Below are positions 31,645 to 41,226 of a DNA stretch of 64,000 nt, in pieces. The stretch is from a virus. The position numbers and the translations under genes are program-made. The notes beneath the pieces were generated by a model, which made no database searches, was not told where the DNA came from, and saw nothing but the letters and a program-made list of their open reading frames with translations. The stretch is from positions 24,325 to 88,324 of the IMG/VR virus record IMGVR_UViG_3300044644_000945; one strand, 5' to 3'. Numbering within the stretch: position 1 is the stretch's first letter; every line of letters begins with the position of its first letter.

Positions 31645-32040
31645 ATGGAAGTAAAAAAAGTAAATAAAAAACTAAGATTATCTACACAAGACATAGTGAG
31701 ATATCAACTTATAACAGAAGTATCATTCTTTAGAAAAGAATATTTGATACCTTCTGATTTAGAGATACTTACACTACTTGTAATGTGGGGACCTATTGAC
31801 TTAGGAGGATTTTGTGCATCTGCTGCTAGAGTTATATATCCAGAATCTTTACCAGAAGAGTTATCTACACGCGCGCAGAACATTAGAAACAGAATTGTTA
31901 AGCTTGAAAAAAGAAAGATAATTGTAAAATCAAAAACAGGTAGAAAAGTAATTGTACTTAATCCTGATATTGATATACAATCTAAAGGTAATATATTGTT
32001 AGACTATAATTATTTAGCAGTTGAATCCAATAAAGCGTAA
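31645..32040 (+). CDS. hypothetical protein, possible winged helix
   Basis: I start at the ATG at 31645 (131 aa, MEVKKVNKKLRLS...). The segment ARVIYPESLPEELSTRAQNI, then IRNRIVKLEKRKIIVKSKTG, looks like recognition helix plus wing of a winged helix-turn-helix, but this is by eye. It overlaps the IHF-like gene by 20 bases if that gene uses its first ATG. Confidence 0.55.
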   Translation: MEVKKVNKKLRLSTQDIVRYQLITEVSFFRKEYLIPSDLEILTLLVMWGPIDLGGFCASAARVIYPESLPEELSTRAQNIRNRIVKLEKRKIIVKSKTGRKVIVLNPDIDIQSKGNILLDYNYLAVESNKA

Positions 32041-32413
32041 AAGCATAGTAGAAATGACTGCAAAAGATTTAGATTTTGCAGTGGATATGGTAGATGATAT
32101 TGTATCACATTATTATCTAACACTACAAAGAAAGTTATCTAGTGCAGATCATCCATATATTGCAGTTCCCAGATTGGGAACTTTTGTAGTTAAAAAGAAA
32201 TCTTTAGTAGACATGATAACAAAGCATCAAAACTTTGTAAACAAGATTGAAAAAGATGAGCATATAACAGTGCATACATATGAGTTAATCATAAAGAAAC
32301 GCGCTGAAATACAAAGACTTACAAAACTACAAGAAAGAATGCAACAAGAACAAGAAAGAAGAGAAGAAGTTAAACTTAAAAAACAAATATACAAAGATGG
32401 AAAATCTAATTAA
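32021..32413 (+). CDS. IHF/HU-like DNA-binding protein
   Basis: This 130-aa protein has the HU/IHF order: an N-terminal helical pair (DFAVDMVDDIVSHYYLTLQ), then PYIAVPRLGTFVVKKK as the G-x-F beta part, then a long Lys/Glu-rich helical C-terminus that is not part of the family. IHF-like genes near the structural block are typical of crAss-like phages. It could compact or bend DNA for packaging or control late transcription. An ATG at 32054 is an alternative start. Confidence 0.65.
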   Translation: MNPIKRKSIVEMTAKDLDFAVDMVDDIVSHYYLTLQRKLSSADHPYIAVPRLGTFVVKKKSLVDMITKHQNFVNKIEKDEHITVHTYELIIKKRAEIQRLTKLQERMQQEQERREEVKLKKQIYKDGKSN

Positions 32414-32708
32414 AATTTGGAAATCACGCAATCAAATTGCAGAAGGTGTAAAGAATAATATCTTTAAAACTAAACATGTAGAAGACATTGCATTTTTTAG
32501 AAATGAAATATGTAGGTCTTGTGAGTTTATAGACACAAAAGGTTCTAAGTGTGCAGTACCTGGTACACAACCATGTTGTGGAGAGTGTGGATGTTCTTTA
32601 AAATTAAAGACTAGATCTTTATCTTCTGATTGTCCAAGAGGTTTTTGGAAAGCAGAACTTACTGAAGAAGAAGAAGCTATTGTAAATCAGCAACTAAAAA
32701 TTAACTAA
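32397..32708 (+). CDS. zinc-ribbon-like protein
   Basis: This 103-aa protein has at least seven cysteines in a compact set (CRSCEF, then SKCAVPGTQPCCGECGCSLKLKT, then DCPRGFW), enough for two zinc sites. Small proteins with this Cys pattern are common in Bacteroidota phages just upstream of terminase. The role is unknown; it overlaps the IHF-like gene by 17 bases. Confidence 0.65.
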   Translation: MENLIKIWKSRNQIAEGVKNNIFKTKHVEDIAFFRNEICRSCEFIDTKGSKCAVPGTQPCCGECGCSLKLKTRSLSSDCPRGFWKAELTEEEEAIVNQQLKIN

Positions 32709-32710
32709 TC

Positions 32711-33556
32711 ATGGCAATAGTATTTGAAGCACAAACACATTCTTATATATCAGTAGATCCACAAGATAAAACTAAATGGGTGTCAGTAACAACATTACTT
32801 GGTGCTTTGAAACAACCATTTGATTCTGAAGCAATTGCACTTAAATGTTCTCAAAATCAAAAGAAAACAAATAAGTGGCGTGGTATGTCACCAGCAATGA
32901 TTCAAGCTACTTGGAAAAAAGAATCAGAAAGAGCATGTACATTAGGTAACTGGTATCATGATCAAAGAGAACAAGACATTGTAGGTTGCAATACTATTGT
33001 AAGACATGAGGTAGAACTCCCAGTTATCAAACCTCTTTTAGATGGTACAGGAAAAAAGTTAGCTCCTTTACAGAAGTTAATCAATGGTATATACCCTGAG
33101 CATATGGTGTATCTAAAGTCTGCAGGTATATGTGGACAATCTGACTTAGTTGAGGTTGTAAATGATACTGTGCATATAACTGATTATAAGACTAATAAAA
33201 AGATTGACAAAACTTCTTTTGTTAATTGGGAAGGTGTTTCTAAAAAAATGTTAGGTCCTGTAGCACACTTAGATGACTGTAATTTAAATCATTATAATCT
33301 ACAGTTAAGTATTTATATGTATATTATACTGAAGCATAATCCTAATTTAAAAGCAGGTAAGCTTATTATTCATCATATTACTTTTGAAGAGGAAGAACAA
33401 ACAGATGAGTTTGGTTATCCAATAACAAAGTTATCTGATCAAGGTGAGCCAATAATCAGAGATATAGAAATATATGAACTGCCATATCTTAAAAGTGAAG
33501 TTATTGCATTGCTTAAATGGTATGAGAATAATAAAGACAAAGTAAAAAAGAAATAA
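32711..33556 (+). CDS. PD-(D/E)XK nuclease (RecB/Cas4-like)
   Basis: This 281-aa protein shows the superfamily core: GNWYHDQRE near the N-terminus, then GQSDLVEVVNDTVHITDYKTNKK with the D-x(n)-D-x-K residues, and later NHYNLQLSIYMYIL, the QxxxY motif of RecB-type nucleases. A processing role in recombination or packaging is likely. Its start is 2 bases past the previous stop, and its stop overlaps the next start by 1 base. Confidence 0.8.
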   Translation: MAIVFEAQTHSYISVDPQDKTKWVSVTTLLGALKQPFDSEAIALKCSQNQKKTNKWRGMSPAMIQATWKKESERACTLGNWYHDQREQDIVGCNTIVRHEVELPVIKPLLDGTGKKLAPLQKLINGIYPEHMVYLKSAGICGQSDLVEVVNDTVHITDYKTNKKIDKTSFVNWEGVSKKMLGPVAHLDDCNLNHYNLQLSIYMYIILKHNPNLKAGKLIIHHITFEEEEQTDEFGYPITKLSDQGEPIIRDIEIYELPYLKSEVIALLKWYENNKDKVKKK

Positions 33557-34179
33557 TGCTAAACTCAAATATACCATCATTTAAATGTCTTGTTAGACTT
33601 TCTCATTTTACAAAAGATGAAAAAGATAAGAATACATATCATAATGGGTATGCTTTTGCAATACAATCTGTAGAAGGCAAGATATTAACATTTCACATAA
33701 TGACAGATTATGGGATGCTTAGAAGTAGAGTTCCTATATCAGAAATATTTTTAAAGGTTCCTACTAAAGATATACCTTCACATTATAAACAACTGTGGGA
33801 TTGTTTTTCTCAAAATGTAACAGCTACAAAGTTTGATTACTTAAATGGAAAAAGATGCCAAGTAGTTTTAAAGAATAATGAAAAGGTTTGGGCAACATAT
33901 ATGTTTACTATAGATTGGTTTAACAATCCATATAGTGATGAACCAAGTGATTATAAATGTGGACATATATTAGTTTCTGATGATGGATATTTATTGTGTC
34001 AACCAAATAATAGAATATACTGGAAAGACAGTAACTGGGTAACACAAGATTTTCCTATAGAAAAGAAAAATATAAAAGTAGATAATAATCTTGAATCTGT
34101 AGAATCTTACTCAGATAGATGGGTAAGTGAAGATGGAGATTCTTTTTATTATAACATAAATTTAGAAAAGAATGATTAG
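33556..34179 (+). CDS. hypothetical protein
   Basis: This 207-aa protein is soluble, rich in Trp, Tyr and Asp, and not recognised. It overlaps the 171-aa gene by 8 bases. It lies between the nuclease and terminase genes. Confidence 0.6.
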   Translation: MLNSNIPSFKCLVRLSHFTKDEKDKNTYHNGYAFAIQSVEGKILTFHIMTDYGMLRSRVPISEIFLKVPTKDIPSHYKQLWDCFSQNVTATKFDYLNGKRCQVVLKNNEKVWATYMFTIDWFNNPYSDEPSDYKCGHILVSDDGYLLCQPNNRIYWKDSNWVTQDFPIEKKNIKVDNNLESVESYSDRWVSEDGDSFYYNINLEKND

Positions 34180-34687
34180 ATTATTTGACATAAATAATGG
34201 ACAAGTTGTACCATCAGAACATTGCTACACATTAAGAGATTTAAGGACAATCATGGATGAATATCCTGATGACTATCATAATGTATATGCATATCTGTTT
34301 TATATGACATGTCCTAACCCAGATTTAAATCCATATTTTGATACACCAGAACATGAAAAAGAAGAACTTATACTTTCGCAGCTTACTGTTAATTTTAGTT
34401 TGGAAGATGACACTATCATTACTGCTAGACAGTTTTGTGAAAAGCTTTACCAAACACCTACGTTTCGTGCGTACATGGGTATCAAAACTATGTTAGATAA
34501 ACTAGCTACTTACATGGAAACAAGTGAAATTACTGCTGGTAGAGATGGTAATATAAACTCTATTGTAAATGCAGCAGCAAAATTTGAACAAATAAGACTC
34601 TCATTTAGAGGAGCTTATAAAGATTTAATGGAAGAACAAAAAAGCTCTGTAAGAGGAGGGCAAAACTTAGGATACGATCAAATGTAA
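34172..34687 (+). CDS. candidate small terminase subunit or pre-terminase protein
   Basis: This 171-aa protein is helical in its second half (RAYMGIKTMLDKLATYMETS... then FEQIRLSFRGAYKDLMEEQ) and lies two genes before the large terminase, where a small subunit is often found. There is no recognisable DNA-binding motif, so this is positional inference only. Confidence 0.45.
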   Translation: MIRLFDINNGQVVPSEHCYTLRDLRTIMDEYPDDYHNVYAYLFYMTCPNPDLNPYFDTPEHEKEELILSQLTVNFSLEDDTIITARQFCEKLYQTPTFRAYMGIKTMLDKLATYMETSEITAGRDGNINSIVNAAAKFEQIRLSFRGAYKDLMEEQKSSVRGGQNLGYDQM

Positions 34688-34692
34688 ACATT

Positions 34693-34884
34693 ATGGAAAA
34701 ACAAAAATTATACAACTGGTTATTTCATTATAACCATCATGAAGAACTTTGGACAGCTTTTCATAGAGAAGATCATTCAGCATATTGGAATGGTACTCAA
34801 CCAACACACAGAATATATAGAGACCCTTCTTTTGAAAGTCTATTGATACAACTTTTTGATTTTGAATTTCCAAACAAATCATAA
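34693..34884 (+). CDS. small hypothetical protein
   Basis: This 63-aa protein is rich in Trp and His (FHYNHHEELWTAFHREDHSA). It lies directly before the terminase gene with a 2-base gap and is not recognised. Confidence 0.55.
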   Translation: MEKQKLYNWLFHYNHHEELWTAFHREDHSAYWNGTQPTHRIYRDPSFESLLIQLFDFEFPNKS

Positions 34885-34886
34885 GA

Positions 34887-37088
34887 ATGTATATATCTGT
34901 ACCAACATATGATGATACAACTGATGTATGGTCACACACAGATTTTGAAACAAAAGAAGAATTTGTAAAGTTTATGTGGTCCTTGTTTAAGGAACCAGGT
35001 AAATATGCATTTGATGAAACATCATATAAGTTTAATGAGCAGGCAAAAAACTTTGAAAAAAATAACAAGGTATATTGTTATGCACCTATGCGTTCAAAGG
35101 ACTATATTAACTATTGGGAAACTGAAAAAGATAAATGTAGAAATGGTGTAATATTTAAGAATGCAAAAAACACATGGTATCTTACTAGAGATTATTACAT
35201 GTGGTTAAACTTTCTACCTATATATAACAAAGAGATATCTAAGTTTGGATTTGCTAGTGTCAGAGATGCTCAGTATCATATGGCAATGTATGAAGAGATT
35301 GGCAGACATAGTTCTAAGCATGCTGTTATATTAAAGAAACGTCAGATAGCATCTAGTTATTATCATGGTGCAAAAATGATAAACTACTTTTGGTTTGAAG
35401 AAGGTTCTATCAATAAGATAGCAGGATCTTTAAAAGACTATATTGGTGAGAAAGGTACATGGCGTTTTCTTGAAGAATACAGAAACTTTCTTAATACATA
35501 TACAGGTTGGTATAGACCTTGTACTCCAGATAAGATATTTAACTGGGAACAAAAGATTGAAATAAATCAAGGTGGTAGAAAAAGAGATATAGGTTTAAAA
35601 TCTGTATTATTAGGACTTATATTAGACAAAGATCCTACAAATGGTGTAGGAGGTCCTTGTACTTTTTTCTTTCACGAGGAGGCAGGTATTGCCCCTAAAA
35701 TGAATCAAACCTTAGAGTACTTACTTCCTGCAATGAAGTCTGGTATGGTATATACTGGACAATTTGTAGCTGCAGGATCTGTTGGAGATTTAGATCAATG
35801 TGAACCTTTAAGAGAAATATTAATGATGCCAAACAGTAAAGATGTACTTGCTGTTGAAACTGATTTACTAGATGATAAAGGTACAAAAGGTCAGTGTGCT
35901 TTATTCATACCTCAGCAATGGTCAATGATTCCATGTATAGATGAGTATGGTAACTCTCTAGTAGAGAAGGCATTAGACATGATTAAGGAAGAAAGATTGC
36001 AATGGAAGAAAGATCTTAAACCTGATGATTATCAACTACGTATATCTCAGCATCCTATAACTATTGAAGAAGCATTTGCAAGTAGAAAAGCTGCTAAGTT
36101 TAATCCTTCATTAGTTGTATCACAGATAAGAAGAATTGAAGATGGTGAATATTATAAAGAGTTTCTAGAATTATCTAGAGGTGAAAATAATGTTATCACT
36201 GCAAAAGAATCTAAAAAGATTCCTATATCAGAATTTCCTATATCAGCAAAAACAGAAAACAAAGAAGGTGTACTTGTTGTATGGGAAAGACCTGCAAAAG
36301 ATCCAACCTTTGGAATGTACTACGCATCTATTGACCCTGTTGCAGAAGGAAAGACAACTACCTCAGACTCATTGTGTTCTATATTTGTATATAAGACATC
36401 ACAAGAAATTACCAAACATAAGGCTGATGGTACAATAGATTCATACATAGAAAGAGACAAGATTGTTGCAGCATGGTGTGGCAGGTTTGATGACCTTAAC
36501 AAAACACATGAAAGACTAGAGCTTATTATTGAATGGTATAATGCCTGGACAATAGTAGAAAATAACATATCTTTGTTTATTCAGTATATGATTGCTAAAA
36601 GAAAACAAAAGTATCTAGTGCCTAAAAGTCAAATATTATTCTTGAAAGAATTGCAAAGTAATACAAATGTGTTTCAAGAATATGGCTGGAGAAATGTTAG
36701 CACATTATTCAAGACTAATCTTGTATCATATGCACAACAATTTATTGAAGAAGAGTTAGATCATGAAACAAAACCTGATGGTACAATTGTAAAAACAACA
36801 TATGGTATTGAAAGAATACCTGATATAATGTTGTTGAAAGAAATGCAAGCATACAGAGATGGACTAAACGTGGATAGATTGGTTGCATTTTGTGCTATGG
36901 TTGCATTTGCACAAGTACAACAATCCAACAGAGGATATGTAAAACGCACTGAAAGAGAGGATGATAATTTGCAAAAGTCAAATAATTATGCTAAATTACA
37001 AGTGAGTCCTTTTCGTCATATAGGAAAAAATAAAAGCATAAATAGTGGTATGACAAAACCACGCAATCCATTTAGAAATTTTAAATAA
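34887..37088 (+). CDS. terL: terminase large subunit
   Basis: This 733-aa protein would cut and pump DNA into the prohead. The ATPase part has an adenine/Walker A-type segment KKRQIASS near 150-157 (a changed P-loop, as in many terminases) and Walker B FFFHEEAG near 259-266. The RNase H-like nuclease part starts at YYASIDPVAEG near residue 478, whose Asp is a metal ligand. Length and order match large terminases of crAss-like phages. Confidence 0.9.
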   Translation: MYISVPTYDDTTDVWSHTDFETKEEFVKFMWSLFKEPGKYAFDETSYKFNEQAKNFEKNNKVYCYAPMRSKDYINYWETEKDKCRNGVIFKNAKNTWYLTRDYYMWLNFLPIYNKEISKFGFASVRDAQYHMAMYEEIGRHSSKHAVILKKRQIASSYYHGAKMINYFWFEEGSINKIAGSLKDYIGEKGTWRFLEEYRNFLNTYTGWYRPCTPDKIFNWEQKIEINQGGRKRDIGLKSVLLGLILDKDPTNGVGGPCTFFFHEEAGIAPKMNQTLEYLLPAMKSGMVYTGQFVAAGSVGDLDQCEPLREILMMPNSKDVLAVETDLLDDKGTKGQCALFIPQQWSMIPCIDEYGNSLVEKALDMIKEERLQWKKDLKPDDYQLRISQHPITIEEAFASRKAAKFNPSLVVSQIRRIEDGEYYKEFLELSRGENNVITAKESKKIPISEFPISAKTENKEGVLVVWERPAKDPTFGMYYASIDPVAEGKTTTSDSLCSIFVYKTSQEITKHKADGTIDSYIERDKIVAAWCGRFDDLNKTHERLELIIEWYNAWTIVENNISLFIQYMIAKRKQKYLVPKSQILFLKELQSNTNVFQEYGWRNVSTLFKTNLVSYAQQFIEEELDHETKPDGTIVKTTYGIERIPDIMLLKEMQAYRDGLNVDRLVAFCAMVAFAQVQQSNRGYVKRTEREDDNLQKSNNYAKLQVSPFRHIGKNKSINSGMTKPRNPFRNFK

Positions 37089-37096
37089 CATACAAC

Positions 37097-39832
37097 ATGC
37101 CAAAATTATATAATGCTCTTCAGCTTAAAGGAGGTGCTACTACAGAATATAATAGAATGGGTACACTTACCCAGCCTATTCAGTTTTTGCTTGCTTCACA
37201 AAAAAATGAGCAATGGGCAGCATGGAATCTAGATTGGTTAGAAATGCAAGGTCTTAAACAGTTAAGACGTAATGCAAGACGCTTGTTAAAAAATTATAAA
37301 CTTGCAAATGGTATCATAGATAAAACAGACTATATAGTAGAAGAAGATAATGAGTATGCAGAACTAATAGATACTCTTACAAAAGAAGATTTATCTGCAT
37401 TTGAATTAAAGTTCTTTCCTATTATACCTAATGTAATCAATGTACTTACTGGTGAATTTGCTAAAAGAAATGATAAGATTACATACAGAGCTGTAGATGA
37501 TACTTCTTTTAATGAGATGCTTGATGCTAAAAGAGGAATGATTGAAGAAACTCTTATGGCATATGGTGAGCAAAAAATGCAAGAGAACATTGCTAAGATG
37601 GGATTAGACCCAAACAATCAAGAGCAAGCTCAACAAGCTCAACAGATGATGTCTCCAGAAAGCATTAAGACTTTACCAGAAATAGAACAGTTCTTTAAAA
37701 AAGATTATAGATCTATGGTAGAACAATGGGCAGCTCACCAGCACTCAGTAGATACTGAAAGATTCTATATGAAAGAATTAGAGAACATGGCTTTCAGAGA
37801 TATGCTTATTACTGATAGAGAGTTTTGGCATTTTAAATTGAATGAAGATGATTATGATATTGAGATATGGAACCCTGTTCTTACATTCTATCATAAATCA
37901 CCTGAAGCAAGATACATATCACAATCTAACTGGGTAGGAAGAGTAGACTTAATGACCATATCTGATATCATAGATAGATATGGATACATGATGACTAAAG
38001 ATCAAATGCAACAGTTAGAAGCTATATATCCTGTTAAATCTGCAGGATATGCATTACCAGGCGTACAAAATGATGGTTCATTCTATGACTCTACAAGATC
38101 ACATGACTGGAATGTTGAGGGTCCATCATTAGGTATGCGTCAGTTCTTAGCACATAGAGATGCAGTACTTAATACTGGTGATGACATTATATATAGAATA
38201 CTTAATGAGTCTGAAGATTTAATGGACTTTAGTAATTACTCTTTGTTACGTGTTACTACAGCATATTGGAAATCTCAAAGAATGTTAGGACATCTTACAA
38301 GAATGGATGATGAAGGAATAATGCATCAAATGATTGTAGATGAAAACTTTAAAGTAACAGAAAAACCTATATATGACAATTCTGTTATAAAAGGTAAATC
38401 AAGAGACACTCTTATATTTGGAGATCATGTTGATTGGATATGGATTAACCAAGTATGGGGTGGTGTAAAGATAGGTCCTAACAGACCATCATTCTATGGT
38501 AACAATGATAACATGGGATTCAAACCTTTGTATCTAAATTGTCATCCATTGAAGTTTCAGTTTAAAGGTGATAACAGTTTATATGGTTGCAAGTTACCTG
38601 TTGAAGGTTCTGTATTCCATGATAGAAACTCACGCTCGCGCGCGCTTGTAGACAAGATGAAACCATTTCAAATTGGATATAATCTTACTAATAATCAGAT
38701 TGCAGATATCTTAGTAGATGAGTTAGGTACAGTTATTATGCTTGATCAGAATGCATTACCACGTCACTCAATGGGTGAAGACTGGGGTAAGAACAATTTG
38801 GCTAAAGCATATGTAGCAATGAAAGATTTTCAAATGTTACCTTTAGATACATCTATTACAAATACTGAGAATGGATTAAACTTCCAACATTATCAAGTAC
38901 TTAACCTTGAACAAACTCAAAGGTTAATGTCTAGAATACAGTTATCTAATTACTTTAAGCAACAAGCATTTGAAGTTATTGGTCTTACACCTCAGCGTAT
39001 GGGTGCAGTAAATGCACAAGAAACTGCTACAGGTATAGAGCAAGCTATCAACATGAGTTACTCACAAACAGAAATGTACTTTGTAAATCACTCAGAATAC
39101 TTAATGCCAAGAGTACATCAGATGCGTACAGACTTAGCTCAATACTATCATAGTACAAAACCTAGTATAAGATTACAATATGTAACATCTCTTGATGAAA
39201 AAATAAACTTCCAAATTAATGGTACAGATTTATTAGCAAGAGAGTTGAACATATTTACATCTACAAAAGTAAATCAAAAACAAATCACAGAACAAATTAG
39301 ATCATTAGCATTATCTAACAATACTGCTGGTGCATCTATATATGATTTAGGTAATCTTATCAAAGCTGATTCACTTGCTGAAATTGATCATACTCTTAAA
39401 AACATTGAAGAGAAAGTTAATGCTCAACGTCAACAAGATCAACAAGCACAACAAGAACAAATTCAAATGCAAGAACAAGCTGCTGCTGAAAGACAAGAAT
39501 CTCAACAAAGATTTATAGCAGAACAAAATCAACTTAATAGAGAATCTAATGAGCGTGTTGCTGAAGTTAGAGCATCTGTTAATACTGCAACACAAGATCT
39601 TAATGCAAATGAACAATCAGATTATATAGATACATTAGAATATCTTGATAAGAAAAATGCAAAACAAGTTGACCAATCACTGGCTAGAACACGTGAAGTT
39701 AATCAACAAATAAATGATCAAGAAAAGAATGCATTAAAAAACAAAGAGTTACAAGTGCGTCAAAGTATAGCTGATAAACAAGTACAAGTTGCATCAATAA
39801 ATAAAAACAAATATGACAAAAAGAAGTCATAG
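37097..39832 (+). CDS. portal protein
   Basis: This 911-aa protein follows the large terminase and precedes the scaffold and capsid genes, the usual portal position. The first 700 residues form a folded part; residues about 770-911 are Gln-rich coiled coil (QQDQQAQQEQIQMQEQAAAE), as in long portals of crAss-like phages. The call rests on size, order and the coiled-coil barrel-like tail. Its stop codon is followed by a sequence also found after the stop at 10670. Confidence 0.75.
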   Translation: MPKLYNALQLKGGATTEYNRMGTLTQPIQFLLASQKNEQWAAWNLDWLEMQGLKQLRRNARRLLKNYKLANGIIDKTDYIVEEDNEYAELIDTLTKEDLSAFELKFFPIIPNVINVLTGEFAKRNDKITYRAVDDTSFNEMLDAKRGMIEETLMAYGEQKMQENIAKMGLDPNNQEQAQQAQQMMSPESIKTLPEIEQFFKKDYRSMVEQWAAHQHSVDTERFYMKELENMAFRDMLITDREFWHFKLNEDDYDIEIWNPVLTFYHKSPEARYISQSNWVGRVDLMTISDIIDRYGYMMTKDQMQQLEAIYPVKSAGYALPGVQNDGSFYDSTRSHDWNVEGPSLGMRQFLAHRDAVLNTGDDIIYRILNESEDLMDFSNYSLLRVTTAYWKSQRMLGHLTRMDDEGIMHQMIVDENFKVTEKPIYDNSVIKGKSRDTLIFGDHVDWIWINQVWGGVKIGPNRPSFYGNNDNMGFKPLYLNCHPLKFQFKGDNSLYGCKLPVEGSVFHDRNSRSRALVDKMKPFQIGYNLTNNQIADILVDELGTVIMLDQNALPRHSMGEDWGKNNLAKAYVAMKDFQMLPLDTSITNTENGLNFQHYQVLNLEQTQRLMSRIQLSNYFKQQAFEVIGLTPQRMGAVNAQETATGIEQAINMSYSQTEMYFVNHSEYLMPRVHQMRTDLAQYYHSTKPSIRLQYVTSLDEKINFQINGTDLLARELNIFTSTKVNQKQITEQIRSLALSNNTAGASIYDLGNLIKADSLAEIDHTLKNIEEKVNAQRQQDQQAQQEQIQMQEQAAAERQESQQRFIAEQNQLNRESNERVAEVRASVNTATQDLNANEQSDYIDTLEYLDKKNAKQVDQSLARTREVNQQINDQEKNALKNKELQVRQSIADKQVQVASINKNKYDKKKS

Positions 39833-39941
39833 CGTTATAGTGTTAAAAATGTAAAAATAAAAATAGCTTACTGTTAAATCTTTCAGATTTAATTGGTAGA
39901 TTATATATGAAGAAGAATAAGAACTAATAATTATTAAACAG

Positions 39942-41201
39942 ATGAATACAGAAAACAACAAATCTCAGGTAGAAGACGTAATTATTGAAAACATTGATGA
40001 TTTTTTACCAATGCCTGGTGCAGATAGTGTGGTAACTTCAGATGATGAAGATGAAAAACCAAACTTATTTACTGCAAAAAACAAAGCTGTTAATCTTGAT
40101 TTCTTAGATAAGAATGATAATGATCAGCAAGATGATAAAGAAATTGTAGATTCTGCTCTTGATGAATTAGATACAACACTTAAAACAGGTGATGAATTTG
40201 ATGATGAAGATGAACCTAAGAAAAAAGGTGGCAGAACTAAAACAGACAAAAGTGGATTAGTTTCATTCTTAAAGAAAAGAATTGAAAATAATGAAATGTT
40301 TGCTTTTGATGATTATGATGAAACTAAACAATCATTAGATGATTACTTAGGAAGTCTATCAGAAAAAGATGTTGAGGAATTGTGGACAGCAAATGTTGAT
40401 AGTATCAAACAAGATGTTGCTGCAAAAACTCCAAAAGAGTTCTTTGAAAGTTTACCTGAAGAATTACAATATGCTGCAGAGTATGTTGCTAAAGGTGGAC
40501 AAGATTTAAAAGGTTTATTTAAAGCACTAGCATATGTTGAAGAAGTTCGTGAATTAGATGTAAGACAACCAGAGCATCAAGAGATGATTGTTAGACAATA
40601 TTTACAAGCTACAGGATTTGGAAATGGTGATCAAGAATTAATTGAAGATCAGATTCAAGAATGGTTTGAAGCTGGTAACTTATCTAAAAAAGCAAATCAG
40701 TTTAAACCTAAGTTGGATGATTTGCAAGAAGAAATGTTACAAGCTAAGTTAGCTCAACAAGAACATTTTAAAAGACAACAGCAAGCTAAAAAAGAAGCAT
40801 ATATGCACAACATATATGAGACTTTAAAACCAGGTGAATTGAATGGTGTAAAGATTGATGGTAAAAGACAAAAAATGCTATGGGATGAATTGACTACTGT
40901 AAAGTATGAAAGCATTTCAGGAAGACCTACAAACATGTTAGGTAAATTGTTGGAAGAATATCAGTTTGGTGAAAAACCAAGATATGATTTAATTGCTGAA
41001 ACTTTATGGTTACTTTCTGATCCAGAAGATTATAAAGAGAATGTAAGAAAGCAAGCAAAGAATGAGGTGGTTGCAGATACAGTTAGAAAACTTAAAACAG
41101 AAGAAGCAAGAAAGATTTCTTCTTATACAAGAGATGATGATGATGATCAAAGACCAGCTGCAAGAAAGATTACAAGACAAACAAATATATTTAAAAGATA
41201 A
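39942..41201 (+). CDS. candidate scaffolding protein
   Basis: This 419-aa protein lies between portal and major capsid genes. The N-terminal 90 residues are acidic and disordered-looking; a Gln/Lys-rich helical segment follows near 275-300 (QAKLAQQEHFKRQQQAKKE) and the end is basic. This make-up suits an internal scaffold that is removed on maturation. No protease motif is visible. Confidence 0.6.
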   Translation: MNTENNKSQVEDVIIENIDDFLPMPGADSVVTSDDEDEKPNLFTAKNKAVNLDFLDKNDNDQQDDKEIVDSALDELDTTLKTGDEFDDEDEPKKKGGRTKTDKSGLVSFLKKRIENNEMFAFDDYDETKQSLDDYLGSLSEKDVEELWTANVDSIKQDVAAKTPKEFFESLPEELQYAAEYVAKGGQDLKGLFKALAYVEEVRELDVRQPEHQEMIVRQYLQATGFGNGDQELIEDQIQEWFEAGNLSKKANQFKPKLDDLQEEMLQAKLAQQEHFKRQQQAKKEAYMHNIYETLKPGELNGVKIDGKRQKMLWDELTTVKYESISGRPTNMLGKLLEEYQFGEKPRYDLIAETLWLLSDPEDYKENVRKQAKNEVVADTVRKLKTEEARKISSYTRDDDDDQRPAARKITRQTNIFKR

Positions 41202-41226
41202 CATTAACCTTAATTAATTATTACAA

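Noticed and set aside
31470-31694. 74-codon minus-strand frame
   Set aside because: It is antisense to the 3' half of the tmRNA.
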